This document shows, in pieces, positions 9,002 through 19,773 of a stretch of DNA of 64,000 nucleotides. Origin of the DNA: Bradyrhizobium iriomotense (lineage in GTDB: Bacteria; Pseudomonadota; Alphaproteobacteria; Rhizobiales; Xanthobacteraceae); the NCBI RefSeq assembly GCF_018130765.1, contig NZ_JAFCJZ010000006.1, positions 248,001 through 312,000 on the forward strand, given 5' to 3'. Within the stretch, counting starts at the first letter, position 1; each line of letters opens with the position of its first letter. The translations under genes were made by a program, and so were the position numbers. Below the pieces are notes generated by a model, which saw only the letters and a program-made list of their open reading frames with translations, was not told the DNA's origin and searched no databases.

Positions 9002-10558
9002 CTATTCCGCGGCCTGAAGCGTGGTCGGCGCCGGGACGAAATCCTCCCGGAAGTGCTTCAATGCACTGAGCACGGGGTAGGGCGTGAAGCCGCCGAGTGC
9101 GCAGAGCGAGCCGAATTTCATGGTGTTGCAGAGGTCCTCGACCAGCGCGAAGTTTTCATGGACGCGCTCGCCGTTGATGATCTTCTCGATGGTCTCGACG
9201 CCGCGGGTCGAGCCGATCCGGCACGGCGTGCACTTGCCGCAGGATTCGACGGCGCAGAATTCCATCGCGAAGCGCGCCTGCCTGCGCATGTCGACGCTGT
9301 CGTCGAACACGACGATGCCGCCATGGCCGATCAGGCCGTCGCGCGCGGCGAAGGCCTCGTAGTCGAACGGGGTGTCGAACAGGGCGCGCGGGAAATAGGC
9401 GCCGAGCGGGCCGCCGACCTGCACCGCACGGACCGGGCGGCCCGTGAACGTGCCGCCGCCGATGTCGTCGACGAGTTCGCCGAGCGTCACGCCGAACGCG
9501 GTCTCGAACAGGCCGCCATAGCGGATGTTGCCGGCGAGCTGGATCGGCATCGTGCCGCGCGAGCGGCCCATGCCGAAATCGGCATAGGCCTTGGCGCCCT
9601 CGGCGAGGATGAAGGGGATGGCGGCGAACGACAGCACGTTGTTGATCACGGTCGGCTTGCCGAACAGGCCGTGATGGGCCGGCAGCGGCGGCTTGGCGCG
9701 CACAATGCCGCGGCGGCCCTCCAGGCTCTCCAGCAGCGAGGTCTCCTCGCCGCAGACATAGGCGCCGGCGCCGACGCGCACTTCGAGGTCGAAGCTGTAG
9801 GTCGAACCGCCGATCCTGTCGCCGAGATAGCCGCCGCGCTTGGCAGCCTGGATGGCGGCGTTCATGGCCTCGACCGCGTGCGGATATTCGCTGCGGATGT
9901 AGATGTAGCCCTTGGTCGCGCCGACCGTGATGCCGGCGGTGGTCATGCCCTCGATCACCAGGAAGGGGTCGCCTTCCATGATCATGCGGTCGGCAAAGGT
10001 GCCGCTGTCGCCCTCGTCGGCGTTGCAGACGATGAATTTGCGGTCGGCCTTCGCCTGCGCGACGGTCTTCCACTTGATGCCGGTCGGGAAGCCCGCGCCG
10101 CCGCGGCCGCGCAGGCCGGACGCGGTGACCTCAGCGAGGATCGCCTCCGAGCCGAGCGACAATGCGCGCTCCAGGCCTTTGTAGCCGCCATGAGCGCGGT
10201 AGTCGTCGAGCGAGCGCGGATCGATCACGCCGCAGCGGGCGAAGGTGAGGCGGGTCTGGCGCTTCAGCCAGGGGATCTCGTCGGTCGCGCCGAGCCGCAG
10301 GAGATGCGGCGTGTTGCTGGCGAGCGCGTCGAGCAGGGAGGGCACATCGGTCTCGGTGACTGGGCCGAAGGCGATCCGGCCCTGCGGGGTCGCAACCTCG
10401 ACCAGCGGCTCCAGCCAATACATGCCGCGCGAGCCGGTCCTGACGATCTCGATCGCAATGCCGCGCTTGGCCGCAGCCTGTTCCAGCGCCAGCGCGACCT
10501 CGTCGGCGCCGACGGCGACCGCGCCTGCATCGCGGGAGACGAATATCCGCATGCTCAT
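9002..10558 (-). CDS. fdsB: NAD-dependent formate dehydrogenase beta subunit (NADH/FMN)
   Basis: Diaphorase subunit (518 aa), homologous to NuoF with an N-terminal thioredoxin-like extension. It passes electrons from the Fe-S chain through FMN to NAD+. Visible motifs are the NADH-binding glycine-rich GLRGRGGAGFPTG, the FMN-binding segment CNADEGDSGTFADR, and a C-terminal [4Fe-4S] motif ESCGKCTPCRIG. Its ATG overlaps the fdsG stop by four bases (ATGA), so translation is probably coupled. Confidence 0.96.
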   Translation of the reverse strand: MSMRIFVSRDAGAVAVGADEVALALEQAAAKRGIAIEIVRTGSRGMYWLEPLVEVATPQGRIAFGPVTETDVPSLLDALASNTPHLLRLGATDEIPWLKRQTRLTFARCGVIDPRSLDDYRAHGGYKGLERALSLGSEAILAEVTASGLRGRGGAGFPTGIKWKTVAQAKADRKFIVCNADEGDSGTFADRMIMEGDPFLVIEGMTTAGITVGATKGYIYIRSEYPHAVEAMNAAIQAAKRGGYLGDRIGGSTYSFDLEVRVGAGAYVCGEETSLLESLEGRRGIVRAKPPLPAHHGLFGKPTVINNVLSFAAIPFILAEGAKAYADFGMGRSRGTMPIQLAGNIRYGGLFETAFGVTLGELVDDIGGGTFTGRPVRAVQVGGPLGAYFPRALFDTPFDYEAFAARDGLIGHGGIVVFDDSVDMRRQARFAMEFCAVESCGKCTPCRIGSTRGVETIEKIINGERVHENFALVEDLCNTMKFGSLCALGGFTPYPVLSALKHFREDFVPAPTTLQAAE

Positions 10559-11043
10559 CGCTGTGCCTCCGCGACCAGTGCATCGAGGCGCTTCTCGTCA
10601 AGCCGGCCGATGAGGCGGCCGTCGAGCATCGCGGACGGGGCAGTCGCGCACAGGCCGAGGCAGTAGATCGGCTCCAGCGTCACGCGATCGTCGGCGGTCG
10701 TGTTGCCGAGCGACACGCCGAGCTTGGTCTCGGCGCGCGCGGCCAGTGCGTCGCCACCGGCAGCCTGGCAGGCTTCGGCGCGGCACAGCTTCAGCACGTG
10801 GCGGCCGGCCGGCTTGTGACGGAAATCATGGTAGAAGGTGAAGACGCCATGCACGTCGGCGCGCGACAAATTCAGCGCCTGCGCGACCATGGGAATCGCG
10901 GCCTCCGGCACGTAGCCGAACGCCTCCTGAAGCGCGTGCAGGATGACCAGCGTCGCGCCTTCCTGGCCGGCATGTTCGGCGATGATCTCGGCGCCGCGCG
11001 CTTCGTCCCAAGAATCGTAACGAGGTTCGTAAAGCGTTGTCAT
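10555..11043 (-). CDS. fdsG: NAD-dependent formate dehydrogenase gamma subunit ([2Fe-2S])
   Basis: NuoE-like thioredoxin-fold subunit (162 aa) that carries a [2Fe-2S] cluster in the diaphorase part of formate dehydrogenase. The four ligands are in LCRAEACQAAGG and YCLGLCATAP. The N-terminal helical segment (VILHALQEAFGYVPEAAI) is typical. It is the first gene of the fds operon. The promoter must lie in the 224-base region shared with the divergent LysR gene. Confidence 0.95.
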   Translation of the reverse strand: MTTLYEPRYDSWDEARGAEIIAEHAGQEGATLVILHALQEAFGYVPEAAIPMVAQALNLSRADVHGVFTFYHDFRHKPAGRHVLKLCRAEACQAAGGDALAARAETKLGVSLGNTTADDRVTLEPIYCLGLCATAPSAMLDGRLIGRLDEKRLDALVAEAQR

Positions 11044-11267
11044 TGTTCGTTCTCAACCTGAGCGTTCCTTCAGCGCAAAGTATTTGGAATCATTCGAAGA
11101 TCAATAAAGCTGTCTCATGCTGCGATTGCGAATTCAGATCGATTTGCAACCGCAATCAGTCGATACGAAATGGTAATGAAAGTTGTATCGGCTGCCGGTT
11201 TTTGCGTGTTGGTGCAGGCTCGGCATGCTAGCTTGCATGCCACGACAGAATCCGAGGGGACGACCGG
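11044..11267. promoter_or_regulatory. Divergent control region between fdsG and the LysR gene
   Basis: This is a 224-base AT-richer spacer between divergent genes. It contains two inverted repeats: GATTGCG at 11124-11130 with CGCAATC at 11151-11157, and CGATAC at 11161-11166 with GTATCG at 11185-11190. LysR-type regulators commonly bind T-N11-A dyads in such spacers, so these are candidate binding sites. Which of them is used is not decided by the sequence. Confidence 0.5.
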
Positions 11268-12161
11268 TTGATCGACAAGCTTGAACTGCTGCTGGCGCTG
11301 GCAAAGGAGCGGCATTTTGGACGCGCGGCAGAGGCCTGCGGGGTCACGCAGCCCACCATGTCGACCGGGCTGAAGCAGCTCGAGGAGATCCTCGGCGTGA
11401 TGCTGGTCCAGCGCGGCTCCCGCTTTCAGGGTTTCACACCCGAGGGCGAGCGGGCGCTGGACTGGGCGCGGCGGATCGTGGGCGATGCCCGCGCCATGCG
11501 CGACGAGATCAACGGGCTGAAGCACCAGCTCTCCGGCGAGATCCGCATCGCCGCGATCCCGACGGTGCTCGGCATGGTGGCGTCACTGACGACGCCGTTC
11601 CGCGCCCGGCATCCCGAGGTGCGTTTCAGCATCCGCTCGACGACCTCATCGGAGGTGCTCGGGTTGCTCGAAAATCTCGAAGTTGATGCGGGGCTGACCT
11701 ATATCGAGAACGAGCCGATCGGCAAGGTGCGCACCATTCCGCTCTACAATGAGAGCTATCGCCTGCTCACCGCGCCCGATGCGATGTTCGGCGACCGCGA
11801 GACGGTGACCTGGACCGAGGTCGGGCAGGTGCCGCTGTGCCTCTTGACGCCCGACATGCAGAACCGCCGCATCATCGACCGCGCGCTACGCTCGGTCGGC
11901 GCGGAGGCGACGCCGACCCTGACCTCGAACTCGCTGCTGGTGCTGTTCACGCATGTGAAGACGGGACGCTGGGCGAGCGTGATGCCGGCCAAGCTCGCCG
12001 AGACGCTCGGCCTGTCCGATACGGTGCGCTCGATCCCGATCGTCGACCCCGAGGTCAATTACAGCATCGGCATGGTGATCCCGCAGCGTGATCCCATGAC
12101 GCCGCTGATCGCGGCGCTGGTCAATGTGGCGCGGGAAGTCGCGCCGACGCTGCAATTGTAG
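11268..12161 (+). CDS. LysR-family transcriptional regulator, probable regulator of the fds operon
   Basis: A 297-aa LysR-type regulator with an N-terminal winged HTH (residues about 1-60: HFGRAAEACGVTQPTMS as recognition region) and a periplasmic-binding-like effector domain. The TTG start at 11268 is chosen because GAGGGGA lies about ten bases upstream and no ATG gives a better N terminus. Its divergent position next to fdsG is the classic LysR arrangement, so it probably activates fdsGBA-fdhD-fdsD, perhaps in response to formate; this is inferred from position. Confidence 0.88.
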   Translation: MIDKLELLLALAKERHFGRAAEACGVTQPTMSTGLKQLEEILGVMLVQRGSRFQGFTPEGERALDWARRIVGDARAMRDEINGLKHQLSGEIRIAAIPTVLGMVASLTTPFRARHPEVRFSIRSTTSSEVLGLLENLEVDAGLTYIENEPIGKVRTIPLYNESYRLLTAPDAMFGDRETVTWTEVGQVPLCLLTPDMQNRRIIDRALRSVGAEATPTLTSNSLLVLFTHVKTGRWASVMPAKLAETLGLSDTVRSIPIVDPEVNYSIGMVIPQRDPMTPLIAALVNVAREVAPTLQL

Positions 12162-12166
12162 AGGCT

Positions 12167-12265
12167 GGAGCGTTTTCGAGCGAAGTGGATACCGGTTTCG
12201 CGTGAAGAAAACGCGTCAAAACAGGAATCTAGAGCTTCGATCCTGATGCGATCAGAATCGAAGCT

Positions 12266-12268
<3 letters not shown>
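12167..12268. repeat. Dispersed palindromic repeat forming a hairpin between convergent genes
   Basis: The element runs from GGAGCGTTTTCGAGCG to a long hairpin. TAGAGCTTCGAT (12230-12241) pairs with ATCGAAGCTCTA (12257-12268), and inside it CTGAT pairs with ATCAG. The hairpin includes the stop codon of the PAS kinase and sits between convergent genes, so it may also terminate transcription from either side. The sequence type resembles repeats that I recall being abundant in Bradyrhizobium genomes. Confidence 0.7.
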
Positions 12269-14593
<2,325 letters not shown>

Positions 14594-14819
14594 GCCTTCG
14601 GCCCCCTGAAAACTAGCTTGCAACTTGAGTTCGGAGGCAGCCCCACGTCGCTTCCGAATCAGACCGATTTGAATCCAGTTTTGCCGGGCTGTCGAGAGTC
14701 AACGAATCGTTAACGCGAAATTATTCTTATCCAACGCGCAGTTCGCGCATCGCGCGTCCGCAAACCTGCGGGCGCGAGGAGTCCGAAACGAGAACGTGTG
14801 ACTCCGCGCACATTGTGCG

Positions 14820-16193
14820 TCACGCGCGCGGCGGTTCGGCGTGACTGATGACGCGCTTCACGCTCGGGAACGCGCGCCGCAATGCGCGCTCGATCGCATC
14901 GACATGCTCGTGCACCCTGATCACGCTCATCGACGGCGCGGCGCGGCAGTGGAAGTTGACGATCTCGCCGGCATCGGTGTTGCGGACGCGCACATTATGG
15001 ATGTCGTGGATCTCGCCTTCGCCGGCGAACTCCGCCAGCGCGGCGGCGATGGTCTGCACCCTCTCCGGCGCGGCATCGACGCCGAACGGCAGTTCCGGTT
15101 CCAGCGGCTCGATATGGACGTCGACCTCGACGTCCTCGCCGAACTCCTCCTGGATGTTGCGCTCCAGCGTGTTGGCGATGTCATGGGCCGCATCGAGCCG
15201 CATCCCGGCGTCGACCTCGAGATCGATGCTGACGATCAGCTTGGCGCCGAGATCATGCACCGTGACGTGGTGGATGGCGAGGCTCGAATTGCGCGCGATC
15301 ACCATGATGCGGTCGCGGACGGTCTCGTTGTTGCGCGCGACCGGGACCGGGGTGAAGGTGAGGTCGGCATCGCCGAACGCCTTGTCGACGGCGGCCTGTG
15401 CCTTGCGCTTGATCTCCTCGACGCGGTCGATCGGGTAGGTCCGCGGCACCTTCGCGATGGTGTCGATGAAGGTGGTCGCCCCGACCATGCGCACGCGCAG
15501 CCGCTCGACGTCGATCACGCCTGCTACGCTGCGGATCGCGGCCGTGGCCTTCTCCTGCGCGCCCTCCGGCGCGCGGTCGACCAGCGTCTGCACGGTCGAG
15601 CCGGCCATGCGCAGGCCGAGCGCGGCGATCATCACGGCGACCGCGGCGGCGGCCGCGGCATCCCCCCACCAGAAGCCGAGCGCGGCGAGGATCAGGCCGA
15701 CGATCACGGCGCAGGAGCCCATCACGTCGGAGGCGAAGTGCAGCGCATCCGCGGCGAGCGCCTGGCTTCGGGTCTCGAGCGCGGCGCGGTGCAGGGCGCG
15801 GGCGCGCCAGAGATTGACGGCAATGTCGACCACCAGCACCACGAAGGGCACGGCCGAGATGGTCGGCGGCGGCGTTCCCTCGCGCAGCCGGCTATAGGCC
15901 TCGACCAGGATGCCGCCGGCGAGCACGTAGAGCAGGGCGGTGACGCCCAGCGCCGAGATGCTTTCCAGCTTGCCATGGCCGTAATGGTGCTCCTCGTCGG
16001 CCGGCTTGTCGGACACCCGCACCACCGCCCAGGTGATGATGGTCGCGATCAGGTCGATCGAGGAGTGCAGGGCCTCGGAGATCAGCGCCAGCGAGCCGAT
16101 TGCCACGCCGACCACGAACTTGGCCGCCGCCATGCCGCCGCTGGCGAAGATCGAGATGGCCGCGACCGAGGTTTTGTTGTGCTGTGCGCTCAT
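14820..16193 (-). CDS. Cation diffusion facilitator (CDF) family metal transporter
   Basis: Inner-membrane metal/proton antiporter of 457 aa. The binding-site motif HSSID is at residues 43-47 in the second membrane helix, and HYGHGKLE follows at 70-77. Six membrane segments are followed by an unusually long cytoplasmic C-terminal part (about 250 residues) with repeated ferredoxin-like dimer domains (VSIDLEVDAGMRL, EVDVHIEPLEPEL). Zn2+, Fe2+ or Mn2+ are the likely substrates; the sequence alone does not separate them. Monocistronic, with about 225 bases of non-coding DNA upstream of the preceding kinase gene. Confidence 0.9.
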   Translation of the reverse strand: MSAQHNKTSVAAISIFASGGMAAAKFVVGVAIGSLALISEALHSSIDLIATIITWAVVRVSDKPADEEHHYGHGKLESISALGVTALLYVLAGGILVEAYSRLREGTPPPTISAVPFVVLVVDIAVNLWRARALHRAALETRSQALAADALHFASDVMGSCAVIVGLILAALGFWWGDAAAAAAVAVMIAALGLRMAGSTVQTLVDRAPEGAQEKATAAIRSVAGVIDVERLRVRMVGATTFIDTIAKVPRTYPIDRVEEIKRKAQAAVDKAFGDADLTFTPVPVARNNETVRDRIMVIARNSSLAIHHVTVHDLGAKLIVSIDLEVDAGMRLDAAHDIANTLERNIQEEFGEDVEVDVHIEPLEPELPFGVDAAPERVQTIAAALAEFAGEGEIHDIHNVRVRNTDAGEIVNFHCRAAPSMSVIRVHEHVDAIERALRRAFPSVKRVISHAEPPRA

Positions 16194-16324
16194 GGCGGGG
16201 ATTTAGCAGGCCAGCGCGGGACATCAAGCGGTGATCCACAGCTGTAGTCGCAAGTGAGTTGCAGGAGCGAACCTATTGCGAATGCTTCTGAATTGAATGC
16301 TCGCTCGTGCCACGAGCTCGGTCT

Positions 16325-16415
16325 CGTAGGGTGGGTAAAGGCGCGGAGCGCCGTGCCCACCAGCCGTCCGTGATGGATACAGATCGTGGGCACGCTACGC
16401 TTTGCCCACCCTACG
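16325..16415. repeat. Dispersed inverted repeat (GTAGGGTGGG type)
   Basis: CGTAGGGTGGGTAAAG at 16325-16340 is matched by the nearly exact inverse CTTTGCCCACCCTACG at 16400-16415, with a partly self-complementary centre. It lies in the non-coding gap between the CDF gene and the dehydrogenase gene. I recognise the type as a multi-copy intergenic element in Bradyrhizobium; only one copy is in this window. Confidence 0.65.
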
Positions 16416-16443
16416 GGACCGTCGCTTTGGCCGAGCCTGCCCC

Positions 16444-17412
16444 TTAAAGCGTCACCACGATCTTCCCCAGATGCTTATTCGCCTCCATGTGCTCGAAGGC
16501 TTGGTCGATCTGGTCAAACGGATAGATCTTGTCGATCGGCAGCTGCAGCTTGCGCGATTCCACGGCGCCCCAGATGTCCTTGCGGACCTCCTCAAAAATC
16601 TCGCGGACCTCCTCGATGGTGCGGGTGCGGAAGGTGACGCCGATATAGTCGATGCGGCGAGCCGCATGCAGGTCGAAATTGAAATCGGCATGGGTGCCGC
16701 CGAGCCGGCCGACATTGACGATGCGGCCCAAAACCCTGGTCGCGGCGAGGTTCTGGTTGGCGACCTTGCCCGAGACCTGGTCGACGATGAGATCGACGCC
16801 TTCGCCGTTCGTCGCCTTCAGCACCTCATCGACCCATTTGGGATCGGAGGAGTCAACCGCGAGGTCGGCGCCGTATTCCTTCAACCGGCCGCGGCGATAG
16901 GCGTCGGTCGACGAGCCGATCACAAGCTTCGCGCCCTTGAGTTTTGCAATTTGCATCGCCATCAGGCCAACGCCGGAGCTGGCGCCCTGGATCATCACGC
17001 TCTGGCCCGCTTGCACGCCGCCGACAGTGACCACGGCGTTGTGCATCGTCGCGAGTGCCACGGGCAGGGTGGCGGCCTCCTCGAAGTTCATGTTCGAGGG
17101 CGCGCGGAACAGCCGGCCGTGATCGGCCAGCGTATACTCGGCGAATGCCGCACCGCCCGAACCCATGATGCGGTCGCCGACCTCTAAGCCCTTCGCATTG
17201 GGCCCGAGCTCGGCGACCTCGCCGGCCCATTCCATCCCGAGCACGGTGCCGACGCCGCCGGCCGCGCCATGGGCGTGGCCCTTGCGCATGCCGGTGTCGG
17301 CGCGATTGAGGCCGCAGGCGCGGACTTTTACCAGCACCTGCGTGCCTTTCGGCTTCGGTTGAGCAACGTCGGAAATCCGAGCGCCCTCAGGGCCGTAGAC
17401 GTAAGCCTTCAT
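16444..17412 (-). CDS. Zinc-independent medium-chain dehydrogenase/quinone oxidoreductase
   Basis: NADPH-dependent medium-chain reductase of 322 aa. The N-terminal GroES-like domain has VRACGLNRADTGMRKG and the Rossmann domain has GASSGVGLMAMQIAK, the pattern of the quinone oxidoreductase (crotonase-reductase) branch. The structural zinc cysteines are absent, so it is probably a quinone or enoyl reductase, not an alcohol dehydrogenase. It ends with the usual HMEANKHLGKIVV. It lies 25 bases downstream of the nitronate monooxygenase-like gene on the same strand and the two may be co-transcribed. Substrate unknown. Confidence 0.82.
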   Translation of the reverse strand: MKAYVYGPEGARISDVAQPKPKGTQVLVKVRACGLNRADTGMRKGHAHGAAGGVGTVLGMEWAGEVAELGPNAKGLEVGDRIMGSGGAAFAEYTLADHGRLFRAPSNMNFEEAATLPVALATMHNAVVTVGGVQAGQSVMIQGASSGVGLMAMQIAKLKGAKLVIGSSTDAYRRGRLKEYGADLAVDSSDPKWVDEVLKATNGEGVDLIVDQVSGKVANQNLAATRVLGRIVNVGRLGGTHADFNFDLHAARRIDYIGVTFRTRTIEEVREIFEEVRKDIWGAVESRKLQLPIDKIYPFDQIDQAFEHMEANKHLGKIVVTL

Positions 17413-17437
17413 GAATTACTCTCGCTTCTTACAGTGA

Positions 17438-18511
<1,074 letters not shown>

Positions 18512-18612
18512 CTATCAGCGGGGGTGTGCAGTGAAGGCGGGACCTCATGCGGCGATGAGGGTGATTCCGTGAGGCGGATAATTTGGGCGCGGCGCTCGCA
18601 ATGACGGCGGAG

Positions 18613-19263
18613 CTACTCCGCCGACAGCCGCACCATTTGCCGGCCGCCGTTCATTTCCTTGAGGCGGTTGACGAACTTTTCCGGGCGTTGCCAGCGGTTG
18701 GGGACCTCCAGGCCCATGAACTCGGCGATGTCGCCGATGAAGCCGGTGCAGTTGGCGGTCTCGGCATTCCAGACCGGCGAGTTCGCCTGCAGTTTCTTGA
18801 TGTAGGCGAACACGCGCTTGGCGTCGGCTTCGTTGAGATAGACGCGATAGCTCGCGGTCAGATATTCCGGATCGAGGTCGCCGTAGCTCGCACCGGTCTC
18901 GGAGGGCACAAAGGTGATGTGGCCGAGCACGTAAGCGAGCGTCTCGCCGGCTGGCGTCAGGCCCGCGACCTCGACCGCCTTCTCGCTGGTCTTGCCGTAC
19001 CAGACGAAGGCATGGCCCCAGCTCGCCGCCGTCCGGGCGCGGAAGTCGACGTAGTAGGGGCCTTTCTCAGCGCGCGCGACCGGACGCCGCGTTGCTTGCG
19101 GCTGAGGTCGCGGTGCGGTCTCGGTCGTCGCAAGCGCGTTGGCATCGGCAACGCGCTTGTTCGCTTCGTGGGCCGAGGCCGTGGGCGTCGTGCATGCGAT
19201 CATTGCCGCAAGGGCGAGCCCCGCGAGGATGCAGGATCCCGATCGATCAGCTTTGTTCGTCAC
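18613..19263 (-). CDS. Exported or lipid-anchored protein with WGHAF and NCTGF motifs
   Basis: I start this 216-aa protein at the GTG at 19263, because only from there does it begin with a signal-like stretch (CILAGLALAAMIACTTPTASA); upstream the open frame is Arg-rich and non-coding in character. Cleavage could be after TASA or at the Cys of MIAC as a lipoprotein. The mature part holds ASWGHAFVWYG, a tyrosine-rich middle and ANCTGFIGDIAEFMGL. A His before a Cys in this order resembles permuted NlpC/P60-like (YiiX) enzymes, but this is only suggestive. No function is claimed. Confidence 0.65.
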   Translation of the reverse strand: MTNKADRSGSCILAGLALAAMIACTTPTASAHEANKRVADANALATTETAPRPQPQATRRPVARAEKGPYYVDFRARTAASWGHAFVWYGKTSEKAVEVAGLTPAGETLAYVLGHITFVPSETGASYGDLDPEYLTASYRVYLNEADAKRVFAYIKKLQANSPVWNAETANCTGFIGDIAEFMGLEVPNRWQRPEKFVNRLKEMNGGRQMVRLSAE

Positions 19264-19306
19264 GCTATGCCCCCCCGACTGTCGGCCGCCTACGCTAGTC
19301 TGCGCG

Positions 19307-19510
19307 TCAGTAGCGCGCCGCGACCGGACCGGGAGCCTTGCCGATCGGGGCCTTGCCAACCGGGCTCTTGCCAATCGGCATCTTGCCAATCGGGGCCTGC
19401 TCGGCCGGATAGACCGGCACGGGCTGCCGGCGCGGCAGGTCCGCGGCATTGGCGGCCGTCACCAGAGCAAGCGTGGCACCGAGAACAAATACAATCTTCT
19501 TCACAGTCAT
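19307..19510 (-). CDS. Small exported protein with PIGK pentapeptide repeats
   Basis: A 67-aa ORF with a clear signal peptide (IVFVLGATLALVTAANA then A-D-L-P). The mature part is short, basic and Pro-rich, with the repeated unit (A/M/S)-P-(I/V)-G-K four times in a row followed by GPVAARY. The ATG at 19510 is given, but the in-frame GTG at 19504 has better spacing from AGGGG and is equally possible. It is 43 bases downstream of nothing coding on its own strand and is followed closely by the exported WGHAF protein. No known function. Confidence 0.65.
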   Translation of the reverse strand: MTVKKIVFVLGATLALVTAANAADLPRRQPVPVYPAEQAPIGKMPIGKSPVGKAPIGKAPGPVAARY

Positions 19511-19681
19511 ACCCCTAGAAGGTTTGGTCCAAACACGGCATTGCCGTGCCCCCAGACACGCCTCACAGAAGGGCGGCCGAATGCGTCCAAGTTGCGGCGC
19601 GCGCGGGACATGTTGGCGGCATTGATCGGGCGCGCGCAGATGTGATGTGTCTGGATGTTTCGGTGCGCCATCGGCGGTGTC

Positions 19682-19762
19682 GTAGCCCGGATGAGCGGAG
19701 CGATATCCGGGGTGTTTGTGGCAGCACGCGTCCCGGATGTCGCTATCGCTCATCCGGGCTAC
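19682..19762. repeat. Dispersed inverted repeat (GTAGCCCGGATGAGCG type)
   Basis: GTAGCCCGGATGAGCG starts at 19682 and its near-exact inverse CGCTCATCCGGGCTAC ends at 19762; the inner part (ATCCGGG / CCCGGAT) is also complementary. It lies 11 bases from the stop of the coiled-coil gene and could end its transcript. This repeat type is common between genes in Bradyrhizobiaceae as far as I recall. Confidence 0.68.
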
Positions 19763-19773
19763 AGCAGCCGTGC

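Noticed and set aside
6070..9069. 999-codon plus-strand open frame opposite fdsA
   Set aside because: The opposite frame encodes formate dehydrogenase alpha with all cofactor motifs; the antisense translation has no recognisable domain.
16444..17412. Zinc-dependent alcohol dehydrogenase as call for this gene
   Set aside because: The catalytic and structural zinc Cys ligands are missing; the protein belongs to the quinone-reductase branch.
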